Shown piece by piece: positions 14,659 to 23,430 of a DNA stretch of 49,412 nt. How positions within the stretch are numbered: position 1 is the first letter of the stretch; each line of letters begins with the position of its first letter. The translations under genes and the position numbers were made by a program. The notes under the pieces are model-generated. The model was not told the DNA's origin, did not search any database, and worked only from the letters and a program-made list of their open reading frames with translations. Source of the stretch: CAZWSE01 sp964636575 (GTDB taxonomy: Bacteria; Pseudomonadota; Alphaproteobacteria; Rhodobacterales; Rhodobacteraceae); assembly GCA_964636575.1 (NCBI GenBank), contig CAZWSE010000008.1:1-49412 (forward strand). The letters run 5' to 3'.

Positions 14659-16940
14659 ATGTCTACTGCCATGATCCAGACCCTCGCCGATGCCTTGGCC
14701 AACCGTGGCTATGATACGCTGACCCAAGTGCAGCAGGCGGTCAGTGATCCTGAATTGGCAGGCCGCGACATGCTTGTGTCCGCGCAAACCGGATCAGGTA
14801 AAACCGTTGGTTTTGGCTTGGCAATTGCGCCGACGATCCTTGATGGCGAAAAGTTCGACCGTGCAGGCGCGCCTTTGGCTTTGGTCATCGCGCCAACCCG
14901 CGAATTGGCCATGCAGGTCAAACGCGAACTTATGTGGCTTTATGCCGGTGCGGGCGCTGTTGTGGCCTCTTGCGTTGGCGGGATGGACGCGCGCGACGAA
15001 CGCCGCGCTTTGGATCGCGGCGCGCATATCGTCGTGGCCACACCGGGCCGCCTGCGCGACCATATTCAACGCGGCACAATGCGCATGGGCGAATTGCGGG
15101 CTGTGGTCTTGGATGAAGCCGATGAGATGCTTGATCTAGGGTTCCGTGAAGACCTTGAATTTATCCTCGGGGAAAGCCCAGAAACCCGCCAGACATTGCT
15201 CTTTTCTGCCACCGTCCCACGCATGATCGCAACTTTGGCCAAGACCTACCAACGCGACGCCGTGCGGGTCGAAACGGTCGCTGAAAAGTCCCAGCACGCC
15301 GATATCGAATACCTCGCGATGCAAGTCGCCCAGCACGACGCTGAAAACGCGCTGATCAACGTGCTGCGGTATTATGAAGCCCCCAACGCGCTGGTCTTTT
15401 GCAACACCCGCGCAATGGTGAACCGTCTGACCACCCGCTTTTCCAATCGCGGCTTCAGCGTTGTGGCCCTGTCGGGTGAGCTGACCCAGAACGAGCGCAC
15501 CCACGCTTTGCAAGCCATGCGCGACGGACGTGCTCGGGTCTGTGTGGCGACTGATGTGGCCGCTCGCGGGATCGATTTGCCGAACCTCGAACTGGTGGTG
15601 CATGCCGAACTGCCGTCCAACTCTGAAACATTGCTGCACCGGTCCGGCCGGACGGGGCGGGCAGGGCGCAAAGGTGTCTCTGCACTGATCGTACCGCCAA
15701 AGGTTTCCAAAAAGGCGCAGCGGTTGCTGGGCAATGCGAAGGTCAGCGCCGATTGGCGACCTGCGCCTTCGGCCGAAGATGTGCGCGAACGCGATCAGGA
15801 CCGTATGATGGCGGACGAGGCTTGGACGCTGCCGATTTCCGAGGACGAGGCGCCGCAGGTCGAAAAACTGACATCTATGTATGATGCAGATACAATCGCT
15901 GCCGCCTATCTGCGGCTCTACCACACCCGCCAATCCGCGCCCGAAGACCTGTCTGATCCCGGCGCGCGGCCGGAACGCAAACCGCAAGTAGCCTTTGGCC
16001 CGTCGACTTGGTTTTCTGTCTCAGTTGGCCGTCAAAAGGGTGCGGAAGTGCGTCGCATCTTGCCCATCGTTTGCAATTCATGCGGGCTGACCAAGGACGA
16101 TATCGGTGCGATACGCCTTCAGTTCAACGAGACCTTTGTTGAGATAAAAGAAAGCAGTGCCAAAGGCTTGGATGGTGAGATCAAGCTGGAAGACGGGCTG
16201 ACAATGACCCGTCTTGCAGGCATGCCTGATATGCAATCTGCCCCGCGCGGCGACAAGCCTGACTTTAAGAAAGACCGTGGTCCCCGCAAGCCGCGTGAGG
16301 ACCGCAAACCCCGCGAAGATCGTAAACCACGCGAAGATCGCGGCCCGCGCAAGCCGCGCGAGGACTTCGCGACCAAGCCAGATGGCCCACAAAAAGCCGC
16401 CCCGCGCAAAAGCTCCAAACNNNNNNNNNNNNNNNNNNNNNNNNNNNNNNNNNNNNNNNNNNNNNNNNNNNNNNNNNNNNNNNNNNNNNNNNNNNNNNNN
16501 NNNNNNNNNNNNNNNNNNNNCAAAAAGCCGCCCCGCGCAAAAGCTCCAAACGGGTTTGGACGGGGCCAGACACAACGCCTACGGACGACCCGCGCACCCA
16601 TACGGCTCAACCCAAACGCGCTGATCCACGGCCCGAACGCACGCGCCCCGATGGGGTTGTGAAGGCCAAAAAGCCTCGCGCAGGCGCTGGCGGAAAGCCA
16701 CCGCGCAAAGACGGGCCGGATCGCAGTGATGGTGGCGGATTTAAGGGTAAACCGCGCGGTAAGCCCAACGCTGGGGCTGCTAGCAAACCGGCGGGCAAAG
16801 GGAAGGGGAAGGGCAAATCCAATCCTAAGGCCGCGGACACATCCAAACGCTTTGTTCCGCCCAGCAAGATCGGGGCCAAACCCAAGGGCAAATCTGGCGG
16901 TCGCAAAGGCGGAGACGCCCCGCCGCGCCGCAAATCCTAA
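14659..16940 (+). CDS. DEAD-box ATP-dependent RNA helicase with DbpA-like domain and basic tail (contains N gap)
   Basis: An RNA-remodelling ATPase of the CsdA/DeaD type, likely acting in ribosome assembly and mRNA decay. The N-terminal helicase core shows AQTGSGKT (42-49), PTRELA, DEAD (152-155), SAT (183-185) and HRSGRTGRAGR in the second RecA domain. A DbpA-like RNA-binding domain lies at about 450-545 (VGRQKGAEVRRILPIVCN onward). The tail is a low-complexity Lys/Arg/Pro/Gly region with RKPRED repeats. The run of N (16421-16520) breaks the apparent frame. Identical 31-base sequences (16390-16420 and 16521-16551) flank it. Merging them gives one frame ending at the TAA at 16938-16940, a 716-residue protein. 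The final stop overlaps the convergent methyltransferase stop by two bases. Confidence 0.9.
16390..16551. repeat. Identical 31-base flanks around a 100-N scaffold gap
   Basis: The 31 bases at 16390-16420 are repeated exactly at 16521-16551, on either side of exactly 100 N (16421-16520). The copies read QKAAPRKSSK in the helicase tail. Two explanations fit: the contig ends overlap and the N run is an artefact, or the gap hides further in-frame copies of a tandem repeat. The neighbouring RKPRED repeats make this a hard place to assemble. Confidence 0.9.
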
Positions 16941-17419
16941 CCTGCAGCGCGGTAGAACTGATAGCGGTCTGGCGCGATGGTTTTTGGGCCTGCAAGGCTC
17001 TCGAACCCGACCAAGGGCTGCCCTGAAACAATCAACCCACCTGGCGCCATAACATCCGCCACCCATGGGCTGTGCAGGGCTGCGTCTGCAACATCCATTT
17101 CCTTATCACCACCCCCAAAATCATAGTGGGCCAGTGCGATTTTCGGGCCTGTTCGGGCAAGCTGTTGAAGCATCGGCACAGCTTCGCCTTGCAGAAAATC
17201 AGCGGCAGGCGGAATGCAGGATTTATGACACTGCAACACACGGTCGATCACCAGTATCCGGCGGTCGGTGATATGCTCGCGCAGGTGGTCATAAGTGCGC
17301 CCGTTGCCAAGCCCCATATCCAACACAGCCCCTTCGATCGGACCGAGATGCGCAATCGCCCAAACCAGCCCATCGCGTTGGGCAGCCAGTCGGCGCAGAA
17401 TGGAATCGAGACGGCTCAT
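16937..17419 (-). CDS. Small class I SAM-dependent methyltransferase, last gene of the glycan operon
   Basis: A 160-residue methyltransferase-fold protein starting MSRLDSILRRLAAQRDGLVW. The SAM-binding loop is DMGLGNGRT (34-42), followed by YDHLR; a later AHYDFGGG and a MAPGGLIVSG strand complete the fold. It belongs with a family of short methyltransferases, possibly Pfam Methyltransf_17. A paralogue with the same register lies at 35031-35516. The ATG (17417-17419) overlaps the deacetylase stop by four bases and has AGGA upstream; the longer frame from 17500 is an artefact. Its place at the end of the glycan operon suggests it methylates the sugar product, but no substrate is evident. The TAG stop overlaps the helicase TAA. 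Confidence 0.82.
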   Translation of the reverse strand: MSRLDSILRRLAAQRDGLVWAIAHLGPIEGAVLDMGLGNGRTYDHLREHITDRRILVIDRVLQCHKSCIPPAADFLQGEAVPMLQQLARTGPKIALAHYDFGGGDKEMDVADAALHSPWVADVMAPGGLIVSGQPLVGFESLAGPKTIAPDRYQFYRAAG

Positions 17420-18174
17420 AAGTCTTCCTGCGGTGTCATTGTGTATAGGTCTACAGGACCTGATAGCAGTTCGGACAATAAAGCCTTCGTGATGTCCCAA
17501 ATGGGCGCGTCATGGACAAGGTGATGGGTCAACACCCCCAAAGGCTCCGTCCCATCGGTGCGGCCCATACGGCGATCCACAAGCGTCTTTACAAGCCCAT
17601 CTACCAGTTGATCCCCCGGCACTGCACTGCGATCCCCGCGCCAATTGATCGGATCAATATGAGTGTTAATCTGCTTCAACCCTTGGCTTGCAAAGTCTGC
17701 TGCGCGCGGGCCGTAGGTCGAAACGGTGTGATACCCCATCGCCGAAAGATCAGGCGCCAGCGCCACATCCATCCGGTTCCAAGGCGGCACAAAACACTGT
17801 ACGAGCTTTGGACCAAAAAGCGTTGAAAGACGGGTCACACCGTTCTTGGCGTCTTCTAAGGATCGCGCATCGCGCACCCCAAACTCAGCCTTCTTTTGCC
17901 CTTCAGGGGCGTGGTTCTCATGCGCCCATCCATGCACCAACGAAATCAACCTGTTCGGATGATCTTCCACAGCGCTGACAAGCGACGCATCAGCATGTTT
18001 TGGGATCACCGCGATATGAACGGGCAGCCCCATATCCCCCGAAAGGGTCACAAGCTGATCCAGCGCCGCAGTCGCCGTCACCGCATCATCATCGCGCCAC
18101 CAAAGTGGCAGGGTCAGCCCTTCGGCGCGCCATATGGCGAGCTCCTTGCGCAAGGGGGTCCAATCCGTTGTCAT
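17416..18174 (-). CDS. Polysaccharide deacetylase-like protein (divergent NodB fold)
   Basis: A 252-residue soluble protein with no signal peptide, so it acts in the cytoplasm. Motifs resemble carbohydrate esterase 4 enzymes in altered form: WWRDDDA with Asp28-30 in place of TFDDG, HGWAHENH with His81/85/88 as the metal ligands, FVPPWNRM for motif 3, and a LTHH motif near the C-terminus. That set is compatible with metal-dependent removal of an N-acetyl group from an amino sugar. It starts with ATG overlapping the previous stop (ATGA) and ends with an ATGA overlap into the methyltransferase. The UDP-N-acetyl-sugar dehydrogenase in the operon makes an acetylated uronate a plausible substrate. 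That link is inference. Confidence 0.8.
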   Translation of the reverse strand: MTTDWTPLRKELAIWRAEGLTLPLWWRDDDAVTATAALDQLVTLSGDMGLPVHIAVIPKHADASLVSAVEDHPNRLISLVHGWAHENHAPEGQKKAEFGVRDARSLEDAKNGVTRLSTLFGPKLVQCFVPPWNRMDVALAPDLSAMGYHTVSTYGPRAADFASQGLKQINTHIDPINWRGDRSAVPGDQLVDGLVKTLVDRRMGRTDGTEPLGVLTHHLVHDAPIWDITKALLSELLSGPVDLYTMTPQEDL

Positions 18175-19310
18175 CTACGATCAACCCATTCTGTCACAAT
18201 CCGCACAGTGGTCTGCGCGCCCTGCATCTGCGCTGGTGGAACAGGGGTGCGCATTTGACCCATCACGCCAGAAACAGTTTTGGCAAGCGTTTGCCCCGTC
18301 AAATCACGGCTACGGATCACGTCAATTCCACCTTGTAGCGACAGGGTATCGGCCCGAAGTCCCTGTTCGACCTCACCGCCGTCATCGAAGGGCACAAACA
18401 CAGCGGGGGTCGAGGTTTGCAAGACATCAAGCGCAGTGTTGTACCCGCACAGGCTGACCGAACAGGCCGCATTGCGCAGCAGGGTGCGAAAATCGGGGCG
18501 CGCGGGTTCGATAACCACGTTTTGCCCATTCACTCCGGCAGATAGCGCCTGAATACGCGGGTGAGGGTCCGCACCGCCAACAAGAATACGCCACCGCTGA
18601 TTGTCATCAAGGTTTGCGGCCTCAACCGCTGCGTTGAATACCCCATCTCCAACGGCACCACCTCCGGCACTGACGATAATCTCGCCTTGCCCCAAGGTCC
18701 CGTCATCGACATCAGGCGGCGGGGGCGCAACAAAACCAGTGTAGTGCAATTTTACAGCAAGCGGCGGTGTCACAGGCCAACTGGCAGACAAAGGCACCAT
18801 GTCCTCAACCGAATGGACCAGCACACCATCGTAGTAATCCGCCACGATTTGGGCCGCGCGCTCTGCCTTTGATGGCTTGGACGGCGGGGCCAGAATATCG
18901 CGCACCGATGCCAGCACCAGCGGCGGCCTCGCGCTGCGTTTTGCACAGTCGAGCAGGGCCAGAAACTCATCCGAAAGAACGCGACGACCGAATGGGAACA
19001 GCTCAGTCATCAAAACGTCAGGGGTCACCGTTTGGAAAGATTGTGTCAAGACCGCTTCGCGCTGGGCCATGTAGTCCTCAGCCGCGGGTTGCCCCTCATC
19101 AGTCAACAGCCTTGTGAAATTGGTCCCGTCCGACCGTAAGGGCGGCAGCTGAATAAAGGGCAGGCCAGCGGCGTCTAAATGCGGCACTGGCTGCCCGCCA
19201 GAAACGATTGTAACGGCATGCCCTTCGGCCTGAAATGCGCGCACCAAAGTCAGCGCGCGACTTAAATGCCCGCTGCCCAACAGATGTGTGACGACAATCA
19301 TGACCTTCAT
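18171..19310 (-). CDS. MurG/COG4671-like glycosyltransferase
   Basis: A 379-residue GT-B-fold protein. The N-terminus MKVMIVVTHLLGSGHLSRAL is the glycine-rich acceptor-side loop seen in MurG-like enzymes. The C-terminal half has IIVSAGGGAVGDGVFNAAVE and a SLCGYNTALDVLQ donor-site motif with the PAVFVPF strand. The GYNT motif is shared with the protein encoded at 22181-23407, so the operon holds two relatives of this type. No transmembrane helix or signal peptide is visible. It is coupled to both neighbours by ATGA overlaps. The transferred sugar is unknown; the MurG-like fold suggests a UDP-sugar donor. Confidence 0.82.
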   Translation of the reverse strand: MKVMIVVTHLLGSGHLSRALTLVRAFQAEGHAVTIVSGGQPVPHLDAAGLPFIQLPPLRSDGTNFTRLLTDEGQPAAEDYMAQREAVLTQSFQTVTPDVLMTELFPFGRRVLSDEFLALLDCAKRSARPPLVLASVRDILAPPSKPSKAERAAQIVADYYDGVLVHSVEDMVPLSASWPVTPPLAVKLHYTGFVAPPPPDVDDGTLGQGEIIVSAGGGAVGDGVFNAAVEAANLDDNQRWRILVGGADPHPRIQALSAGVNGQNVVIEPARPDFRTLLRNAACSVSLCGYNTALDVLQTSTPAVFVPFDDGGEVEQGLRADTLSLQGGIDVIRSRDLTGQTLAKTVSGVMGQMRTPVPPAQMQGAQTTVRIVTEWVDRR

Positions 19311-19891
19311 GCGCTGGCCTCAATCAAGCGTGTTGGGGTGGCTTCTCGAAGGGTAATTTCATTTTCAATATCAAGGATATAAAGCCTGTTGCGCTTGATC
19401 TGAAAAGGCGGTGTGCCCGTGAAATCCCACTTCAACGCCGTCGCCAGTAAAACCCGCATAACCCCGATATGACAGACAGCTACACTGTCTTTGTCCAAAC
19501 CGCGCGCCCAGCCCACAACGCGGTCTCTAAGATCGGACAACCGCTCGCCTTTAGGGGGCGTAAATTCCCACCCCCAATGCTCAATATGGGTATAGCCGCT
19601 GGCGGGGTCTGGAATCAGATCGGCCCCGTGCTTACCCTCCCACTGGCCCCAGTTCATCTCAGTCAGGGCAGGGGTCGTCTTCGGATCTTGCCCCCCGACC
19701 AAACGCGCGGTCTCAAAGGCGCGCAAAAGTGGGCTGGACCATAAATCAGCATTGTCCCAAGGGGCGGGCAAACGCAGTTTGGACAGCCCCGCACGCGCGT
19801 CATCGTCCAGCTGAATATCGGTGCTGCCTTGTATGCGACCCGCGCGATTCCACGCGGTATGCCCGTGCCTCAAAAGCGCCAAAGCGGTCAT
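19307..19891 (-). CDS. Histidine phosphatase family protein
   Basis: A 194-residue phosphatase of the phosphoglycerate-mutase-like superfamily. The catalytic RHG motif is at 8-10 (LLRHGHTAWN), with the second conserved Arg in SSPLLRAFETA, and the late catalytic His in VAVCHIGVMRVLLA. All essential residues are present, so it should be active on a phosphomonoester. Family members act on sugar phosphates, cobalamin intermediates or phosphoproteins. Its position between two glycosyltransferase genes, with ATGA overlaps on both sides, suggests a sugar phosphate or phosphorylated glycan intermediate rather than glycolysis. Confidence 0.88.
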   Translation of the reverse strand: MTALALLRHGHTAWNRAGRIQGSTDIQLDDDARAGLSKLRLPAPWDNADLWSSPLLRAFETARLVGGQDPKTTPALTEMNWGQWEGKHGADLIPDPASGYTHIEHWGWEFTPPKGERLSDLRDRVVGWARGLDKDSVAVCHIGVMRVLLATALKWDFTGTPPFQIKRNRLYILDIENEITLREATPTRLIEASA

Positions 19892-20952
19892 ATCAGCGCC
19901 TCCAACGTCTTGTTCAGGGTTTCCGCTGCTGAGGGCAACAAGTGACGGCTTTGAACGGATGCGCGAGCTTCTGTTGCGGTCTGCGCGTGATAGGCGTCAT
20001 CCAAAAGCAACCGGTCCAAGCGTTCGGCCAGCGCTTGCGGACCTTGAGCGGGGTCGCACCCCTGCGCCGCCAGAACGTCGCGGACACCGTCACGGTCTTG
20101 GGCAACGACAGGCACACCCGCCGCTTGGGCCTCCAGATAAACCATCCCATAGGCTTCATCGACACCGGGCCAAAGAAACGCCCGCGAAGATGCGAAGCAG
20201 CCATCGATCCCGTCCCGATCCAACGCACCTGTAAACCGCACACGGGTCCCGAACGGAGCAAACAGAGCTTCAATGCCCGCACGCTCGGCCCCATCCCCGA
20301 CAATTGTCAGGTGCCAGTCGGGCGCGGAAAGCAGCGGAAGGGTTTGGGCGATCAAATCGTAAGATGCACGCTTAGCACGACTGCGAAACATCCCAACCGA
20401 AAGTATGGACTGGCCGGTCGGTGCCGCTTGCGAGGGCAACGTTTCCGCTCGCAAAAACGGCGGCAAATGGACCAAGACTTGTCCGTCCGGCGCATAGGCA
20501 TCTAGCGCCTCTTTGTCGGCTTGGGTCATATAGAACACGGCATCCGCACTGTCGCTGGCCGCCTCAGCGGCTTTTGCGAACTGTCCCCAAGGCCCATCCA
20601 ACCGCTTGCGGGCGCGCGTAGACTCAATCTGGACGTACGGAATACCCATAGCCTTGGACACAAAAGGCCCGATCAAATCAGGGGATTTGTAATAGCTGTG
20701 ATAGGTCACCCAAGCCGACCACTTAGGCGCATCTTTCAAAATTCGGTTGACCTCATCCTTGGCGTGTTCGGCCAAGGAAACCTGAACATCCCAATCCCCC
20801 TGACCATCATGGGTCCGCAAGTCAGAAGCTAAATCAACGCGATACCCAGCAACCTCCAGCGCCCGCATCAATCCCCGCGCCATTTCGCGATCTCCCGAAG
20901 GGGTCGGGTGCGTCGGAGGCTTCAAGGGCGCATAGAACGCGAGACCGGTCAT
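19888..20952 (-). CDS. Glycosyltransferase, GT4/GT-B type
   Basis: A 354-residue glycosyltransferase. The N-terminus FYAPLKPPTHPTPSGDREMA is an acceptor-site loop of the GT4 form. The C-terminal half has SVGMFRSRAKRASYD, TIVGDGAER, VRFTGALDRD and the donor-binding EX7E segment at DEAYGMVYLEAQAAGVPVVA. These support a retaining enzyme using a nucleotide sugar. No membrane helix is visible. Both ends are coupled by ATGA overlaps, to the GT4 gene upstream and the phosphatase downstream. Donor and acceptor are unknown. Confidence 0.87.
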   Translation of the reverse strand: MTGLAFYAPLKPPTHPTPSGDREMARGLMRALEVAGYRVDLASDLRTHDGQGDWDVQVSLAEHAKDEVNRILKDAPKWSAWVTYHSYYKSPDLIGPFVSKAMGIPYVQIESTRARKRLDGPWGQFAKAAEAASDSADAVFYMTQADKEALDAYAPDGQVLVHLPPFLRAETLPSQAAPTGQSILSVGMFRSRAKRASYDLIAQTLPLLSAPDWHLTIVGDGAERAGIEALFAPFGTRVRFTGALDRDGIDGCFASSRAFLWPGVDEAYGMVYLEAQAAGVPVVAQDRDGVRDVLAAQGCDPAQGPQALAERLDRLLLDDAYHAQTATEARASVQSRHLLPSAAETLNKTLEALI

Positions 20953-22184
20953 AGCATCATGTCATCAAGCAGGTCCGACAGCTTGTCGATGCCAGTGGTC
21001 ATACCAAAGTGCAGCTCTAGCCGCTGGTAAGCGGCTTCGGCCATTTTGGCGGCTGTTTCAGGTTCTTGGACCATTTGCAGAATAGCATCTGCAAGGTTTT
21101 CGGGGGCGTCGTCTGACAACAGTCCATGGGTGCCCGACGTGATAAACTCAGGGATGGCACTGACAGCCGTGGACAGGATCGGCAGCTTTTGCGACGCGGC
21201 CTCCATCAACACGTTCGGCAAGCCGTCGCGGTCGCCGTCTTCGGCAATCCGCGAAGGCAGGATAAACAAATCAGCACTGCGCATTGCGGCGATAACCTCA
21301 GGCTGGTCGCACGCGCCGCGCCATGTGATCTGCCCCGACAAGCCAAGCGTTTCGGCCTGTTCTTGCAACTGCGCCTTTAAAGCGCCGCCGCCAATATGGG
21401 TCCAATGGACCCGCACCGTTTCAGGCAATAGGGACAACGCGTCAATCAGCCGGTCGAACCCTTTTTTCTCAACCAAACGTCCGACGGACAGCAACCGGAT
21501 GGTGTCAGACGCCCGCCGCGGAGTGCGGGCCAAGGGGGCCGGAAACCGCGACAGATCAAGCCCGTGGTAGACCAGATGCACACGGTCAGGTTCAGCGGCG
21601 AGAGATTTCAAATGGGTCGCCCCATAGGCCGTACAGGTCACCCCGAAATTCGAACCGCCTTGGGCCACGTCCAGCTTTTCCGAAAGCTCCCAATCGGGCG
21701 AGGTCCAGATGTCTTTTGCATGGGCGGAAAAGGACCACGGCAGCCCGCGCAGAATTGCAGCGTAGCGAGCCACAGACGACGGGGTATGCAAGAAATGGGC
21801 GTAAAACCCTGCTGCGTCCGCATGCAATTCGGTCGCAAGCACACAGGCCTGTCCAAACCGACGCATCCGGTTGCGGGTTCTGTCGCGGGCATAATCTGCC
21901 CGAAACTGGCGACGGGCCGCTTTCCAACCGGGCAACCGTCGCGCGGCGCGCACCGCTCTGAAAACACGGCCTATATCGTTGTGCAAATACTCCGGCAGAT
22001 AATGGACCTTGGCCGTGATTTGGTCATGCAGCGGGTGGGTCTTGCCATCGGTCGGATGGCGCAAAGACCAGATGTCAAAGGCTTGGCCCTTGGCCTCAAG
22101 GGCAGCCAGTTCCTGCGCGATAAAGGTCTCGGACAGGCGCGGCCATCCTTTGACCACCACAGCAAGTCTTGGGGCATCCGTCAT
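20949..22184 (-). CDS. Glycosyltransferase family 4 protein (WcaL/AmsK-like)
   Basis: A 411-residue GT-B glycosyltransferase. The N-terminal VVKGWPRLSETFIAQELAAL is the motif seen in colanic-acid and amylovoran transferases of the WcaL/AmsK type. The FYAHFLHTPSSVARYAA segment and SAHAKDIW fit the same group. The C-terminal domain has SVGRLVEKKGFDRLIDAL, HIGGGALK and the EDGDRDGLPNVLMEAASQ donor site. It is coupled by ATGA overlaps to the COG4671-like gene upstream and the second GT4 gene downstream. It is probably cytoplasmic, adding a sugar to a lipid-linked or soluble acceptor. Confidence 0.9.
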   Translation of the reverse strand: MTDAPRLAVVVKGWPRLSETFIAQELAALEAKGQAFDIWSLRHPTDGKTHPLHDQITAKVHYLPEYLHNDIGRVFRAVRAARRLPGWKAARRQFRADYARDRTRNRMRRFGQACVLATELHADAAGFYAHFLHTPSSVARYAAILRGLPWSFSAHAKDIWTSPDWELSEKLDVAQGGSNFGVTCTAYGATHLKSLAAEPDRVHLVYHGLDLSRFPAPLARTPRRASDTIRLLSVGRLVEKKGFDRLIDALSLLPETVRVHWTHIGGGALKAQLQEQAETLGLSGQITWRGACDQPEVIAAMRSADLFILPSRIAEDGDRDGLPNVLMEAASQKLPILSTAVSAIPEFITSGTHGLLSDDAPENLADAILQMVQEPETAAKMAEAAYQRLELHFGMTTGIDKLSDLLDDMML

Positions 22185-23407
22185 TCAGCAGCGCGCCGTT
22201 GGTCCGTGTCCATCAAAGCGGTCGCACGTTCGATCAAATAGGGCAAACCATCCAGCAACCCGTCTGATATGCTGGCCTGCGATGGCACCTGTTGATCCGG
22301 CAAGGCACGGATCGCATTGATCATGCTTTGGGGGGTCAACCCGTCACGGTATTCGTCAATCATATGGACAAGGCCCAGTTCTTCGCCACGCTTGGCACGG
22401 ATGTATTGCTCTAACCTCGGCACCGTGCGGGGCACGATCACTGCCTTCTTGTCAAAGGACAGAACTTCGCAAAACGTGTTGTACCCGCCCATGCAAATGA
22501 CGCCTTCAGCGCCGACGAACAGGCTTTCAATGCGGCTTTCAAATCCGACAGCTGTGACACGCCCGTCTAAGGCTTCAACCCGCTTTTCAAAAGCGTCGCG
22601 GGTATCACCGGACAAAAACGGCCCGTAGACCAGCACCGCGCGGGGGGACAGGGTTTTGTCCTGCTCATAGGCTTCCAGAACAAGGTTCACCATCGCCTCA
22701 CCATCACCGCCACCGCCGGGGGTAATCAAGATATAAGGCTTTTCCTGATCTTCCTGTTCTTCAAGAACGGTGCGGCGCAGATAGCCCGTCCAATGCATCT
22801 TGTCGCGAATGGATTGGGAAAAGGGCAGGCCGGTGGTGGGGTCATAGATTGACTTCAGCCCGTAGACCCAAAGCTCGTCATAGAAAGTCTCGGTCGCTTC
22901 AACGGCGCCCTTGCGGGCCCATTCAGTGGCCAGAACATCGGGTTCATCCAACACATCGCGCAGACCCAGAACCAGCTTGGTTTTGAGGTTGGATTTGATC
23001 CACTCCAGCGCGGGCAACAATTCGCCGCGAAATCCGGTAGGTTCTTTGTCCACGATCAGCAGGTCCGGATCATATTGCTCAACCGCGGATTGGATCAAGG
23101 CTGCGCGCATGCTGGTTGTCTCGTCAATGTCCATGCCAAGGTTCTGCGACCGGTAGGTGCCATCGGGCAGCTTGGTCACACCGGGCAGGCGCATGTGATC
23201 GACCCGTTCAGGGAAGGTGAAACGACCCGCAACAGGGCTGCCTGTCAGGATGATCGCGGAAGCCTCTGGATTGGCTTGTGTGATGGCCGAGGCAATCGCA
23301 CGGCTGCGGCGCAAATGGCCCAACCCGTAGGTGTCATGGCTATACAGCAGAACTCTAGGCTGGCGGCTGCCTGCGTCTGTGCCCTCATGGGGAAATGTCT
23401 CAACCAT
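22181..23407 (-). CDS. Predicted glycosyltransferase, COG4671-like
   Basis: A protein of about 408 residues in the MurG-like GT-B superfamily. Key features are LLYSHDTYGLGHLRRSRAIA at the N-terminus, a conserved DLLIVDKEPTGFRGEL segment, LGLRDVLDEP, a glycine-rich ITPGGGGDGEAMV nucleotide-binding strand, and CMGGYNTFCEVLSF near the donor site. This recalls COG4671, described only as predicted glycosyltransferase. I chose the ATG at 23405-23407 because AAAGG lies just upstream. A GTG at 23432-23434 overlaps the dehydrogenase stop (GTGA), and would add nine residues and make every junction of the operon overlap. It is related to the protein encoded at 18171-19310. Confidence 0.85.
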   Translation of the reverse strand: MVETFPHEGTDAGSRQPRVLLYSHDTYGLGHLRRSRAIASAITQANPEASAIILTGSPVAGRFTFPERVDHMRLPGVTKLPDGTYRSQNLGMDIDETTSMRAALIQSAVEQYDPDLLIVDKEPTGFRGELLPALEWIKSNLKTKLVLGLRDVLDEPDVLATEWARKGAVEATETFYDELWVYGLKSIYDPTTGLPFSQSIRDKMHWTGYLRRTVLEEQEDQEKPYILITPGGGGDGEAMVNLVLEAYEQDKTLSPRAVLVYGPFLSGDTRDAFEKRVEALDGRVTAVGFESRIESLFVGAEGVICMGGYNTFCEVLSFDKKAVIVPRTVPRLEQYIRAKRGEELGLVHMIDEYRDGLTPQSMINAIRALPDQQVPSQASISDGLLDGLPYLIERATALMDTDQRRAAE

Positions 23408-23430
23408 CGCCTTGCCTTTACAGATCGCGG

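Noticed and set aside
16290..16370. RKPRED tandem repeats as a possible CRISPR-like or satellite array
   Set aside because: They are imperfect 15-18 base coding repeats in frame within the helicase tail, a common low-complexity RNA-binding extension.
16659..16940. Separate 93-codon basic protein downstream of the helicase
   Set aside because: It is the true C-terminus of the helicase once the 31-base overlap at the gap is merged.
16119..17066. 315-codon minus-strand ORF across the N gap
   Set aside because: It is antisense to the helicase tail, Arg/Pro/Ala-rich by composition and dependent on reading through Ns.
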